Made by a program: the position numbers and the translations under genes
Origin: Pseudomonas rhodesiae
GTDB lineage: Bacteria > Pseudomonadota > Gammaproteobacteria > Pseudomonadales > Pseudomonadaceae
Assembly: GCF_007858255.1 (NCBI RefSeq)
Contig: NZ_VFEU01000039.1
Span: 1 to 33,044 of the forward strand
Direction: 5' to 3'
Length of the DNA stretch: 33,044 nt
The notes under the pieces: generated by a model
Databases searched by the model: none
Told to the model about the DNA's origin: nothing
What the model saw: the letters and a program-made list of their open reading frames with translations, nothing else
Part shown: one piece after another, positions 6,759 to 14,698 of the stretch
Layout of the letters: every line of letters starts with the position of its first letter
How positions within the stretch are numbered: the stretch's first letter is position 1

Positions 6759-8003
6759 ATGCTCAACCGTCGATATCCCGTACTGATCTCTGGGAAACGT
6801 TACTCGCCGGAGTTCCAGACCGATCAGCAGTACGCAAAAAACTGGAAAATCGTTTTGGAGAAGGCCTACGGCACTCATGCAATTTGCCAGTGCCCAAGCA
6901 GCGGTTCCCGAAAACTCTCGATCAAGCGACGTGAAGATAGCGATGGTTTTCACCTGGCGCGGTTCGCCGGTACAGGTCATGAGCACTCAAACGATTGTCG
7001 GTACTACGCGCCGGCCCCGGAGCGTTCCGGTATGCAAGGGTATGCCGTTGGCGTAGTGGAGGAGGGCGAAGATGGCAGCATTCGCGTGCGCCTGGCTCGA
7101 GGCATTCGAGTCCAGGCCCCTCGATCCGAGGAAAGCGAAAGCACCTCGGTGACAAGATCGCCCGGAAAGAGCAAGCCGGCTATGACGTTGCTTGGGCTTC
7201 TGCACCTGCTTTGGTCTGAGTCTCGACTCTCTACCTGGTATCCAGCAATGGAGGGCAAGCGCAACAGTGGCATTGTGAACTACGCGCTTCTGCAAGCTGC
7301 TGAACGTGTAGCCGCAAGCCGAATGAAGTTGAGCGAAGTGCTGCTGTTGGCTGCACAAAAGGACAGCAAGGGGGCGGCTCGCAACCAGGCGATCGCCAAG
7401 GCGGCGATGACTCGAGATCTCCGGCTCGTCGCGATATCGCCGCTGGCCCGCTATAACCCTGAACGCCATTCTGGAGACATCAGCAGATTGCCTCTGGCCG
7501 GGCCCTTCGGGATGCCCATGCTGAATTTGCCCCCGGCAGTCTGGGCAACCGCCGCCCGCAGATTCGAGAGAGAACTTTCCGCCTGGAAGCGCGGAAGTCG
7601 AGTTATCGCCATCGCTCAGGTTACGCCGCGGAAGGGCGAGTCGTTTTCGCAAGCAGATGTCGTTGAGCTGGCCCTGATGCAGGTCAGTGAGCGTTGGATT
7701 CCTGTCGACTCAGATTACGAAGGGGTGATTGAGGCCATGCTCCACGCCGCTGGCCGCAGCTTCGATAAACCTCTTCGCTACGACGCTGATGAAAGTGAGG
7801 TTTTCCCTGACTTCTGGCTTTTGGACACGGGTAAGGACTACCCCCTGGAAGTGTTCGGCATGAGCACACCTGCCTACCTGGAACGGAAGGCCGTCAAAAC
7901 GGCTTGGTACAATCGGGAGTACGGCGGGGCAGGGTGGTGGTCGTGGAATGCTGCGGCTGATCCGAAAGGAAGAAATATCCCTCCTTTCCCGGCCAAGTCC
8001 TGA
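6759..8003 (+). CDS. DUF1173 family protein
   Basis: A 414-residue protein resembling the uncharacterised DUF1173 family found on proteobacterial plasmids and integrative elements. Near the N-terminus, Cys43-x-Cys45 and the cluster GHEHSNDC (His74, His76, Cys80) form a plausible zinc site. The central part (LLGLLHLLWSESRLSTWYPA) and the C-terminal part (DFWLLDTGKDYPLEVFGMS) are also family-like. The start at 6759 has AGGAGAG upstream. The role is unknown; a nucleic-acid-binding function in element transfer or maintenance is only an inference from the zinc-like site and the context. Confidence 0.7.
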   Translation: MLNRRYPVLISGKRYSPEFQTDQQYAKNWKIVLEKAYGTHAICQCPSSGSRKLSIKRREDSDGFHLARFAGTGHEHSNDCRYYAPAPERSGMQGYAVGVVEEGEDGSIRVRLARGIRVQAPRSEESESTSVTRSPGKSKPAMTLLGLLHLLWSESRLSTWYPAMEGKRNSGIVNYALLQAAERVAASRMKLSEVLLLAAQKDSKGAARNQAIAKAAMTRDLRLVAISPLARYNPERHSGDISRLPLAGPFGMPMLNLPPAVWATAARRFERELSAWKRGSRVIAIAQVTPRKGESFSQADVVELALMQVSERWIPVDSDYEGVIEAMLHAAGRSFDKPLRYDADESEVFPDFWLLDTGKDYPLEVFGMSTPAYLERKAVKTAWYNREYGGAGWWSWNAAADPKGRNIPPFPAKS

Positions 8004-8096
8004 GCGCCTTCATCGAAAGCATGCGTTCTTGGGTTCTCTAAATCTCGTGCGATGCTGAAAGCCTCAAACCCGAGACTGCCTCTCAAGGAAAACGTC

Positions 8097-8531
8097 ATGC
8101 AATCCGTACTCTCGAAGAAGTCCACAGGGATGAAGAGCAGCTTCTGCCCAGTTACGCATTCGCCTTCCCCCAACGTAACGCGAAGCTTTGGCTCTGACGT
8201 TCACGTCAGTTACAACCCGCGTAGCGGCGACTATGGCAGTGATACGACAGCTATCGTCCTGCGCGAGCGCGTATTCTTTGTGCTCAACGGCGATCATGCC
8301 GAAACGATCTGCAAAGTCGCTGAAAACAATGGTGTCCATGGCTGTGTCGATTACTTCGTAGAGCACATTGCTCAGGCCAATAAACTCAGTGAGCACCTGA
8401 TGGCCACAGGCGTAAGTAATGATCCCTTTGCTCTGATGCCGACTGCCTTGGAAATCCTTGGGCAAGAAGGCGTAGACCGCATCGCGGCGGCTGCAAAAGC
8501 TCAACTGGACTCCAAGATAGAAGGTGTTTGA
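8097..8531 (+). CDS. Hypothetical protein, 144 aa
   Basis: ATG 8097 follows AAGGAAAAC, a good ribosome binding site, so the shorter form (MQSVLSKKSTGMKSS) is preferred to the frame from 8052. The middle is beta-rich (TTAIVLRERVFFVLNGDHA) and is followed by helices ending with an Ala-rich tail. The YNPRSGDYGSDTTAIVL segment resembles none of the motifs I know. It lies 93 bp after the DUF1173 gene in the same direction. No family was recognised. Confidence 0.6.
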   Translation: MQSVLSKKSTGMKSSFCPVTHSPSPNVTRSFGSDVHVSYNPRSGDYGSDTTAIVLRERVFFVLNGDHAETICKVAENNGVHGCVDYFVEHIAQANKLSEHLMATGVSNDPFALMPTALEILGQEGVDRIAAAAKAQLDSKIEGV

Positions 8532-8542
8532 GGAAACCCGCC

Positions 8543-8779
8543 ATGTTGCACCTTGTGACCGAACAAGAAGCTGGTGAGCCGGATATCTTGAGTGTGGTAA
8601 TGCACTCAGCGTTTGAAATCCGCTCGCTCGCCGGCGACGTGCTTGTCACGGTGCCAGCGCCTGAGTCCGGGTGGACGCATGCGCAGCTGGTAGCCACTGC
8701 TGTAGAGCATGAAGCGGTTACTCCTGACGGCGCCGATGGCTACTTGGGTGGCCAGTGGATCGGTAGTACCGAAATCTGA
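8543..8779 (+). CDS. Small hypothetical protein, 78 aa
   Basis: The start ATG 8543 has GAGGAAA about 7 bp upstream; the stop of the preceding gene overlaps this ribosome binding site, so the two are probably translationally coupled. The product is acidic and beta-rich (MLHLVTEQEAGEPDILSVV) and ends in a Gly-rich segment GYLGGQWIGS. The family is unknown. Confidence 0.55.
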   Translation: MLHLVTEQEAGEPDILSVVMHSAFEIRSLAGDVLVTVPAPESGWTHAQLVATAVEHEAVTPDGADGYLGGQWIGSTEI

Positions 8780-8795
8780 CCTAGGAAAATGGACC

Positions 8796-9050
8796 ATGCC
8801 CTTGATCAAACTAGACTCCGCGATGGTGACCCACTTACAGGCTCGGGTAGCCGCCTTGGCCGAGCTGCATCGCGATATCTCGACACTGATCGAGGCTATC
8901 GACCTGCCAGCTTTATTACACACGGCAGATCGTATCAATGACCGCCTGCGCGAGTTGCACCCGAGGGTAATCCGCGAACATGAAATGATGGACTTACGCG
9001 AGCAGGTTCGAGTCATGACCGAAGATTGTCGCCGGCTGCTGGACAACTGA
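8796..9050 (+). CDS. Small helical hypothetical protein, 84 aa
   Basis: ATG 8796 is chosen over the frame from 8709, which would overlap the previous gene; CTAGGAAAA lies upstream. The 84 residues (MPLIKLDSAMVTHLQARVAA at the start) are almost entirely helical, with repeated Leu, Ile and Arg at heptad spacing, and probably form a coiled coil. There are no catalytic motifs. It begins 16 bp after the preceding stop. The role is unknown. Confidence 0.55.
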   Translation: MPLIKLDSAMVTHLQARVAALAELHRDISTLIEAIDLPALLHTADRINDRLRELHPRVIREHEMMDLREQVRVMTEDCRRLLDN

Positions 9051-9082
9051 GCTGAACACCACCCGAAGCTAGGGAAACCGAA

Positions 9083-9406
9083 ATGACTGAGCAGAAATTG
9101 AGTATCGCGGCACAGATTGCAGCCCTGATGCCTGGCGGTGATGACAGCCGCATGTGGCGAAACTACTTGGCCAGCGCTCTTGAGCAAGTAGCCGCAACCG
9201 ACGACCTTACCCTGCTCCGTGCCGCCAAAGGCGCTGATGAGTTCGAGGTGGGCTTTATGGCCTTCGTGTCCAACTTCCCTGGTGTCGAGATTGAGCCTGC
9301 GCCCGAGGGCGGCTTCTACGGTGTTGCCTTGGGGCTTGTGAAGCTGGATCGCGCGCTTCGCGGTGAGGTGCTGCGCGCCTATGCTGCCGTGTTGAGAACA
9401 AGTTAA
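9083..9406 (+). CDS. Hypothetical protein, 107 aa
   Basis: A soluble 107-residue protein with AGGGAAA upstream of ATG 9083. The N-terminal half is helical (MTEQKLSIAAQIAALMPGG), and the second half has a Gly/Phe-rich strand region (EGGFYGVALGLVKLD). No family was recognised. It is part of the rightward series of small genes and ends 10 bp before the next start. Confidence 0.55.
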   Translation: MTEQKLSIAAQIAALMPGGDDSRMWRNYLASALEQVAATDDLTLLRAAKGADEFEVGFMAFVSNFPGVEIEPAPEGGFYGVALGLVKLDRALRGEVLRAYAAVLRTS

Positions 9407-9416
9407 GGGGATCAGC

Positions 9417-9656
9417 ATGTCCTGGGCAGATCGCGCAGCACCAATTGTTGGGGAGGTAATTCGCCGCGTAGGGCGAAGCGACCAGCAGGCCCTCCGAAAG
9501 GCGCTGGCCGAGGCATACCCGTGGGGAGAACGAAAAAACACTCCCTACAAGGCGTGGCTCGCCGAGGTGCGCCGGCAGCTAGGCCACCCGCTGAACACGC
9601 CGAAAACAGATCCAGCGAACCAACAAGCAGACATGTTTGGCCAACGCAGCCAGTAG
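9417..9656 (+). CDS. Small hypothetical protein of phage or element type, 79 aa
   Basis: A 79-residue basic protein (MSWADRAAPIVGEVIRRVG, then AEAYPWGERKNTPYKAWLAE) with AAGGGGA upstream. Short proteins with a similar E-A-Y-P-x-G-x-R ... Y-K-x-W pattern occur in Pseudomonas phages and genomic islands; this is from memory and gives no function. The C-terminus is Gln/Asn-rich. It is the last gene of the series before the toxin-antitoxin operon. Confidence 0.6.
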   Translation: MSWADRAAPIVGEVIRRVGRSDQQALRKALAEAYPWGERKNTPYKAWLAEVRRQLGHPLNTPKTDPANQQADMFGQRSQ

Positions 9657-9762
9657 ACCGACCCACCAAAGGCGCTCCTCGATCATCATCCTGGATGGGT
9701 TGAAAGTGACCGCCACATCTCCACCGGCAGGCGACCGCAGCCGGGCCACCCAAACGGTAAGC

Positions 9763-9807
9763 TTGCATCCTCCGGCGTTTCCCGCATACTAACCGGGAAA
9801 CGCCGGA
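9763..9807 (+). promoter_or_regulatory. Promoter and palindromic operator of the Xre/RES operon
   Basis: A perfect 13 bp inverted repeat (TCCGGCGTTTCCC at 9771-9783 and its complement at 9795-9807) has an 11-base centre. A TTGCAT (-35, 9763-9768) and a CATACT (-10, 9785-9790) are spaced by 16 bp, so the palindrome covers the -10 and part of the spacer. It ends 13 bp before the antitoxin start. This is the arrangement expected for auto-repression by the antitoxin or the complex. Confidence 0.75.
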
Positions 9808-9820
9808 TAGGAGAACCATC

Positions 9821-10270
9821 ATGCTTGCTGAAGTCCTACGCGACCACGGGTATTCAGCTTACCGTGCGCGCTTACAAATACTGCTGGAGATCCCAGAGTC
9901 TGCCAGCGACTTCGAGATTCACACCAGAATCAGCCATGGCTTTTCCGCAGCGCGGTTAATGAGGCTCACTGAAGAGGGGGTGGTTACCCCGCTGGAGCGA
10001 GACCAGATTATCCCGCTGCGCACCCTGAAAAACCGGATCGAGCGCGATCAGCCCCTCACTGTCGAGGAAAGCGATCGGCTCTTCCGATCGGCGCACATCA
10101 CGGCGATGGCTGAGGCTATCTTTGGGGACGCCGACAAGGCCAAGCGATGGCTCTCCAAGCCTAAGGAACGATTCTCTGGGTTGACGCCCATGCAACTGCT
10201 CACAACTCAGCAAGGCACAAGCCAGGTTGAAGAGATGCTGCTGCAAATCGCCGAAGGCTTCGCTCTGTGA
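9821..10270 (+). CDS. Xre/MbcA/ParS-type antitoxin (DUF2384)
   Basis: A 149-residue antitoxin that neutralises the RES toxin encoded next to it. The N-terminal part is a helical Xre-like DNA-binding region (SAARLMRLTEEGVVTPLERD). The C-terminal part, residues 93-146, is the toxin-binding DUF2384 region with FGDADKAKRWLSKPKERFSG and LTPMQLLTTQQG. This matches known Xre antitoxins of RES modules, including those of Pseudomonas. TAGGAGAAC precedes ATG 9821, and the stop overlaps the toxin start by 4 bp (GTGA). Auto-repression through the upstream palindrome is expected from the family. Confidence 0.9.
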   Translation: MLAEVLRDHGYSAYRARLQILLEIPESASDFEIHTRISHGFSAARLMRLTEEGVVTPLERDQIIPLRTLKNRIERDQPLTVEESDRLFRSAHITAMAEAIFGDADKAKRWLSKPKERFSGLTPMQLLTTQQGTSQVEEMLLQIAEGFAL

Positions 10271-10704
10271 TTCTGTGGCGGATCAGCTCATATGCTGACT
10301 TGAGCGGGACAGGTGGCTTGCGCGTGAGCGGCCGCTGGCACCAGGCCGGCAGACCGGTCGTCTACACCGCGACCAGCCCGCCGGGAGCGATGCTCGAGGT
10401 GCTTGTTCATCTGGAAATTGATCCGGAGGATTTTCCGGCGACGATGCAGCTTCTCCGTATCGAAGTGCCTGACTCTGTATCGCAAGCCCAGATGCCCACT
10501 CTGCCGGCTGGTTGGTCGGCAGAGACCGAGCTCACCAGAGGCATTGGTAACCAGTTCCTTGATGAGTGCAACGCACTGCTACTGCCAGTGCCCAGCGCTA
10601 TCATACCGAGCACGGTGAACTACCTGTTCAACCCTCGGCACCCAGAAGCACAGAGCGCGACTATTCAGGTTGAGCTTTTCACCCCTGATTCGAGGTTGTT
10701 CTAG
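10267..10704 (+). CDS. RES-domain toxin (NAD+-degrading)
   Basis: A 145-residue RES-family toxin. Characterised RES toxins resemble ADP-ribosyltransferases and deplete cellular NAD+, stopping growth. The signature region is visible: GRWHQAGRPVVYTA (Arg23, Tyr33) followed by PPGAMLEVLVHLE (Glu44), positions equivalent to active-site Arg, Tyr and Glu of the family. A C-terminal YLFNPRHPEA segment is also typical. It starts at GTG 10267, overlapping the antitoxin stop, so expression is coupled. The length is normal for Pseudomonas members, and it appears intact. Confidence 0.9.
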   Translation: MILWRISSYADLSGTGGLRVSGRWHQAGRPVVYTATSPPGAMLEVLVHLEIDPEDFPATMQLLRIEVPDSVSQAQMPTLPAGWSAETELTRGIGNQFLDECNALLLPVPSAIIPSTVNYLFNPRHPEAQSATIQVELFTPDSRLF

Positions 10705-10717
10705 CAAGCGCCCCTAA

Positions 10718-10757
10718 ACAGCAAAAAGCCCAGCAGAAGTGCTGGGCTTTTTGCTGT
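10718..10757 (+). terminator. Rho-independent terminator after the RES toxin
   Basis: A perfect 17 bp stem (10718-10734 with 10741-10757) around a 6-base loop, with an A-tract on the left side and a T-tract within the right arm. It is strong in the toxin direction, and its symmetry allows termination from the other side too. Confidence 0.85.
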
Positions 10758-10860
10758 CTTGCCGCGATGAGAAAGTCACCGTCTTGACGATGCAGCCCTT
10801 GATTTCGAGGCCCGCGGCCTGCCTCGTCCGGGGTATGCAGGCTTCTTCCCTTCCAGGAAG

Positions 10861-10897
10861 GGGAGCCCGCAGAACTCGGAAAAAATCGTACGCTAAG
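10861..10897 (+). repeat. Left (tnpA-side) terminal inverted repeat
   Basis: A 37 bp end beginning GGGAGCCCGCAGAA and finishing TACGCTAAG, typical of the Tn21/Tn501 subgroup. It overlaps the last bases of tnpA. An adjacent G at 10860 may extend it to the usual 38 bp. Confidence 0.9.
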
Positions 10898-13859
10898 GTT
10901 TTCCGAGCTGCCGCAGCGGCCTGAATTTCCCGTCTTCCAGCTTGCGGCTTTGCCGCCAAACGTAATCGCCGGTCAGGTTGATGTGCTCCCAGCCCAATGG
11001 CGAAAGGTATTGCAGTAACTCAGGATTAACTGGCTTGCCTGCCTCTTCTCGGGCCTGGGTCGCGCGCTCCAAGTACACGGTGTTCCACAACACGATGGCG
11101 GCCGTCACCAGGTTGAGGCCGCTGGCCCGGTAGCGCTGCTGCTCGAAACTCCGATCCCTGATCTCGCCGAGGCGGTTGAAGAACACCGCCCTGGCCAGGG
11201 AGTTACGCGCCTCGCCCTTGTTCAATCCGGCATGCACGCGGCGACGCAGTTCCACGCTTTGCAGCCAATCGAGGATGAACAGCGTGCGCTCGATCCGACC
11301 CAGCTCGCGCAGAGCCACGGCCAGGCCGTTCTGGCGCGGGTAGCTGCCAAGCTTGCGCAGCATCAGCGATGCGGTGACGGTGCCCTGCTTGATCGACGCG
11401 GCCAGCCGCAGAATCTCGTCCCAGTGAGCGCAGACGTGCTTGATGTTCAGGGTTCCGCCGAGCATTGGACGCAGCGTCGGGTAGTCTTGGACGCTATTGG
11501 GCACATACAACTTGGTTTCACCGAGGTCGCGGATGCGCGGCGCGAAGCGGAAGCCCAGCAGGTGCATCAGGGCGAAGACGTGATCGGTGAAGCCAGCGGT
11601 GTCGGTGTAGTGCTCCTCGATCCGCAGATCGGACTCGTGGTACAGCAGACCGTCGAGCACGTAGGTGGAATCACGCACGCCTACATTCACCACGCGGGTG
11701 CTGAACGGCGCGTACTGGTCAGAGATGTGGGTGTAGAACAGCCGTCCTGGCTCGCTACCGTACTTCGGGTTGACGTGGCCGGTGCTCTCGCCTTTACCGC
11801 CGGCACGGAAACGCTGGCCATCGGAGGATGAGGTGGTGCCGTCACCCCAGTTGGCGGCGAAGGCATGCCGGAACTGGCTGTTGACCAGCTCGGCCAGGGC
11901 CGTCGAGTAGGTTTCGTCACGGATGTGCCAGGCTTGCAACCAGGACAGCTTGGCGTAGGTCATGCCCGGACTCGACTCGGCCATTTTGGTCAGGCCGAGG
12001 TTGATGGCATCGCCCAGGATCGCCGTTAGCAGTAGCGTCCGGTCTTTCGCCTGTGCGCCATCCTTCAGGTGCGTGAAGTGGCGGGTGAAGCCCGTCCATT
12101 CATCCACATCCATCAGCAGCTCGGTGATCTTGATGCGCGGCAGTAGCTGGCTGGTCTGGTCGATCAGCGCCTGCGCGGTGTTGGGCACCGCGGAATCCAG
12201 CGGGGTGATTTTTAGCCCGGACTCGGTGAGGATGGCATCGGGTAGTTCGTTGTCCTTTGCCAGTCGGGTGACAGTGGCCAGCTGCTCGTCCAGCAGCTGC
12301 AAACGCTCTTCCAGGTACTGGTCGCTGTTCGGGTTGATCGCGAGTGGCAGCGCCTGTTCCCGCTTGAGTGCGGCGAATTTCTCGGGAGGCAGTAGGTAGT
12401 CATCGAAGTCGCGGAACTGCCGCGAGCCTTTGACCCAGATGTCGCCGGAGCGCAGCGCGTTCTTCAACTCGGACAAGGCGCAGATTTCGTAGAAGCGCCG
12501 GTCGATGCCTCCCGGGGTGATCACCAGCGGTTTCCAGCGCGGCTTGATGAAGGCGGTCGGTGCGTCGGAGGGCACCTTGCGCAGATTATCGGCATTCATC
12601 TCGCGTAGGGTCTGAACGGCATCCAGCACGGCTTGCGCTGCCGTCGCGGCTCGGAGCTGAAGCACCTCCAGAAAGGCTGGGGTGTAGCGGCGTAGCGTAG
12701 CGAAGTTCTCGCTGACCAGGTGCAGGTGGTCGAAGGCTTCCGGCCGGGCCAGCAGCTCGGCCTCAGTGACACTCTGGGTGAACTCGTCCCAGGGAATGAC
12801 CGCCTCGATGGCGGCGAACGGATCGTCACCGGACTCTTTAGCGTCCAGCAGGGCCTGGCCGATCTTCGAGTACAGGCGCACCTTGTCATTGATCGCTTTG
12901 CCCTGCTTCTGGAACTGCTGCTGATGCTTGTGTTTCGCGCCACTGAACAGCTTGACCAGGATGCGGTCGTGCAGATCAACCAGTTCATCGATCACGGTCG
13001 CGGTGCTTTCCAGTACCACGGCGACCAGCGTGGCATAGCGCCTCTCCGGTTCGAACTTGCCGAGGTCTTGTGGCGTCATCTGCCCGCCCTCGCGGGCGAG
13101 CTTCAGCAATCGGTTCTGGTGGATGTGCCGGCCGAGGCTGTCGGGAAGGCCCACCAGTTGGAAAATCTTCAGCCGCTCGATGTGCTCGATCATGTGCCGC
13201 GAGTTCGGCTTCAGCGGTGATTGCCGCAACCAGGTCAACCAAGTGCTGTTGCTGCCGGCCTTAATGGTGAGCAGTTCGTCGAGCTTGGCGTGATGCGATG
13301 GGTTCAACGGCTCGATCAGGGCGCGATAGACCCGCCGATTGGCGCGTGCAATGGCCTCCGAACACGCCCGGTCAATAACGCTCAGCGTCGGCAGGATGCG
13401 CCGCTTCTGGCGCAAGCTCTCCAGCGCCTGCCCGGCCAGCAGCAAGCCCTTGTCGGTCTGCTGGGCCAGCTCGGTCAACTCGCGCACCAGGGCGCGGAAG
13501 TCCGACAGACCGAACGGGGCCAGTTGCAGGTAGGTGCGCAGTTCCAGAGCGTGCTCGCGGCGGGTCACGTCGCGCTCACCGTACTTCGCCCAACTCGCGG
13601 GGTCGGCTTGGACTTGCTTGGCCACCCACTGGATCACGGGCTCGGGTAGCGCCGTGTCGTTGCCCAGCGCATAACCAGGGTAGCGCAGCAGGCAGAGCTG
13701 CACGGCGAAGCCGAGGCGGTTGCCATCGCCCCGCCGTTGACGGATCAGGGATAGGTCGGAGTCGTTGAAGGTGTAGTAGCGGATCAGGTCATCCTGGCTT
13801 TCTGGCAGCGCAAGCAGGGTGTCGCGCTCCGTAGCCGAGAGAATCGAGCGACGCGGCAT
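10893..13859 (-). CDS. tnpA: Tn3-family transposase TnpA
   Basis: A 988-residue DDE transposase that recognises the 37-38 bp ends and carries out replicative transposition. Its length equals that of Tn501/Tn21-type TnpA. The N-terminus MPRRSILSATERDTLLALPE and the C-terminal LSPLGWEHINLTGDYVWR are characteristic of the subgroup. The central and C-terminal catalytic portion includes LNIKHVCAHWDEILRLAASI. The frame is intact, so the protein should be active. It starts 3 bp downstream of the tnpR stop, forming a tnpR-tnpA operon read away from the res region. Confidence 0.95.
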   Translation of the reverse strand: MPRRSILSATERDTLLALPESQDDLIRYYTFNDSDLSLIRQRRGDGNRLGFAVQLCLLRYPGYALGNDTALPEPVIQWVAKQVQADPASWAKYGERDVTRREHALELRTYLQLAPFGLSDFRALVRELTELAQQTDKGLLLAGQALESLRQKRRILPTLSVIDRACSEAIARANRRVYRALIEPLNPSHHAKLDELLTIKAGSNSTWLTWLRQSPLKPNSRHMIEHIERLKIFQLVGLPDSLGRHIHQNRLLKLAREGGQMTPQDLGKFEPERRYATLVAVVLESTATVIDELVDLHDRILVKLFSGAKHKHQQQFQKQGKAINDKVRLYSKIGQALLDAKESGDDPFAAIEAVIPWDEFTQSVTEAELLARPEAFDHLHLVSENFATLRRYTPAFLEVLQLRAATAAQAVLDAVQTLREMNADNLRKVPSDAPTAFIKPRWKPLVITPGGIDRRFYEICALSELKNALRSGDIWVKGSRQFRDFDDYLLPPEKFAALKREQALPLAINPNSDQYLEERLQLLDEQLATVTRLAKDNELPDAILTESGLKITPLDSAVPNTAQALIDQTSQLLPRIKITELLMDVDEWTGFTRHFTHLKDGAQAKDRTLLLTAILGDAINLGLTKMAESSPGMTYAKLSWLQAWHIRDETYSTALAELVNSQFRHAFAANWGDGTTSSSDGQRFRAGGKGESTGHVNPKYGSEPGRLFYTHISDQYAPFSTRVVNVGVRDSTYVLDGLLYHESDLRIEEHYTDTAGFTDHVFALMHLLGFRFAPRIRDLGETKLYVPNSVQDYPTLRPMLGGTLNIKHVCAHWDEILRLAASIKQGTVTASLMLRKLGSYPRQNGLAVALRELGRIERTLFILDWLQSVELRRRVHAGLNKGEARNSLARAVFFNRLGEIRDRSFEQQRYRASGLNLVTAAIVLWNTVYLERATQAREEAGKPVNPELLQYLSPLGWEHINLTGDYVWRQSRKLEDGKFRPLRQLGKP

Positions 13860-13862
13860 GGT

Positions 13863-14423
13863 TCAGTCGTCCGTGCGAAGGTACTGGTAGAGGGTTTCAC
13901 GGCTGATGCCGAACTCGCGTGCGAGCTGAGCCTTCGGCTCGCCGGCAGCGGCCCGCTGCCGCAACGTGATGGCTTGATCGTCGGAGAGAGCTTTCTTGCG
14001 GCCCCGGTAAGCACCGCGCTGCTTGGCCAGGGCGATGCCCTCGCGCTGCCGCTCGCGGATCAGGGCGCGCTCGAACTCGGCAAAGGCCCCCATGACCGAC
14101 AACATGAGGTTGGCCATGGGCGAGTCCTCGCCGGTGAACACCAACCCCTCCTTCAAGAACTCGATGCGCACGCCGCGCTTGGTCAGCCTTTGCACCAGAC
14201 GGCGCAGATCGTCGAGGTTGCGCGCCAGGCGATCCATGCTGTGCACCACCACGGTATCGCCTTCGCGGACGAATCCGAGCATGGCTTCCAGCTGCGGGCG
14301 CTGGGTGTCCTTGCCCGAGGCCTTGTCGGTGAACAGCTTGCCGATCTCGACCTGCTCAAGTTGGCGTTCCGGGTTCTGGTCGTAACTGCTGACCCGAACG
14401 TAACCGATGCGTTGTCCCTGCAA
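13863..14423 (-). CDS. tnpR: Serine resolvase TnpR
   Basis: A 186-residue serine recombinase that resolves cointegrates at res and represses its own promoter. The catalytic serine lies in RVSSYDQ (Ser12), followed by DRLARNLDDLRRLV and ERALIRERQREGIALAK; the C-terminal helix-turn-helix is AQLAREFGISRETLYQYLR. The start is placed at TTG 14423, because GGAGG lies 6 bp upstream and the length then equals Tn21/Tn501 TnpR. A longer in-frame start at 14477 gives an N-terminal extension unlike the family. Confidence 0.93.
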   Translation of the reverse strand: MQGQRIGYVRVSSYDQNPERQLEQVEIGKLFTDKASGKDTQRPQLEAMLGFVREGDTVVVHSMDRLARNLDDLRRLVQRLTKRGVRIEFLKEGLVFTGEDSPMANLMLSVMGAFAEFERALIRERQREGIALAKQRGAYRGRKKALSDDQAITLRQRAAAGEPKAQLAREFGISRETLYQYLRTDD

Positions 14424-14494
14424 GATGCCTCCATAGGCTGGATGGGCGGTAGGGCTTACGTTGGTTTTTGGTTCCATTGCGCCCTAAGCCTTGA

Positions 14495-14630
14495 ATTTGT
14501 CAGGTTGGAATCTATGACCTTGGCAAGCATGTGTCAAAGAATGTGAAAGCAGACTCTATTCTGACGGCGCAGCGTGGCCATTCCTGACATCCAGTTAGGG
14601 TATGCCTTAAATTGACGCTCCGACATGAGT
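14495..14630. promoter_or_regulatory. res recombination region and divergent promoters
   Basis: Between tnpR and chrB are several copies of the resolvase half-site TGTCA/TGACG and relatives (for example 14499, 14532, 14560, 14584 and the pair TTGACGCTCCGACATG at 14612-14627), ending in GGCATACCCTAAC-like sequence read on the minus strand. This is the layout of the three-subsite res region of the Tn21/Tn501 group. The following AT-rich 14635-14680 stretch probably carries the chrB promoter. Confidence 0.75.
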
Positions 14631-14698
14631 TGTGTATTAGATATAACTTATTGTAGTATTTGTAACATTAATCATCTTTTTGACGAAGGAGCCCGTGC

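Noticed and set aside
5500..10860. Composite transposon between the solo end and the chromate transposon end
   Set aside because: The outsides of both ends face this segment, so transposase could not excise it as a unit.
11232..13649. Several plus-strand frames of 130-200 codons opposite tnpA
   Set aside because: They mirror the codon pattern of the large, clearly recognised transposase on the minus strand.
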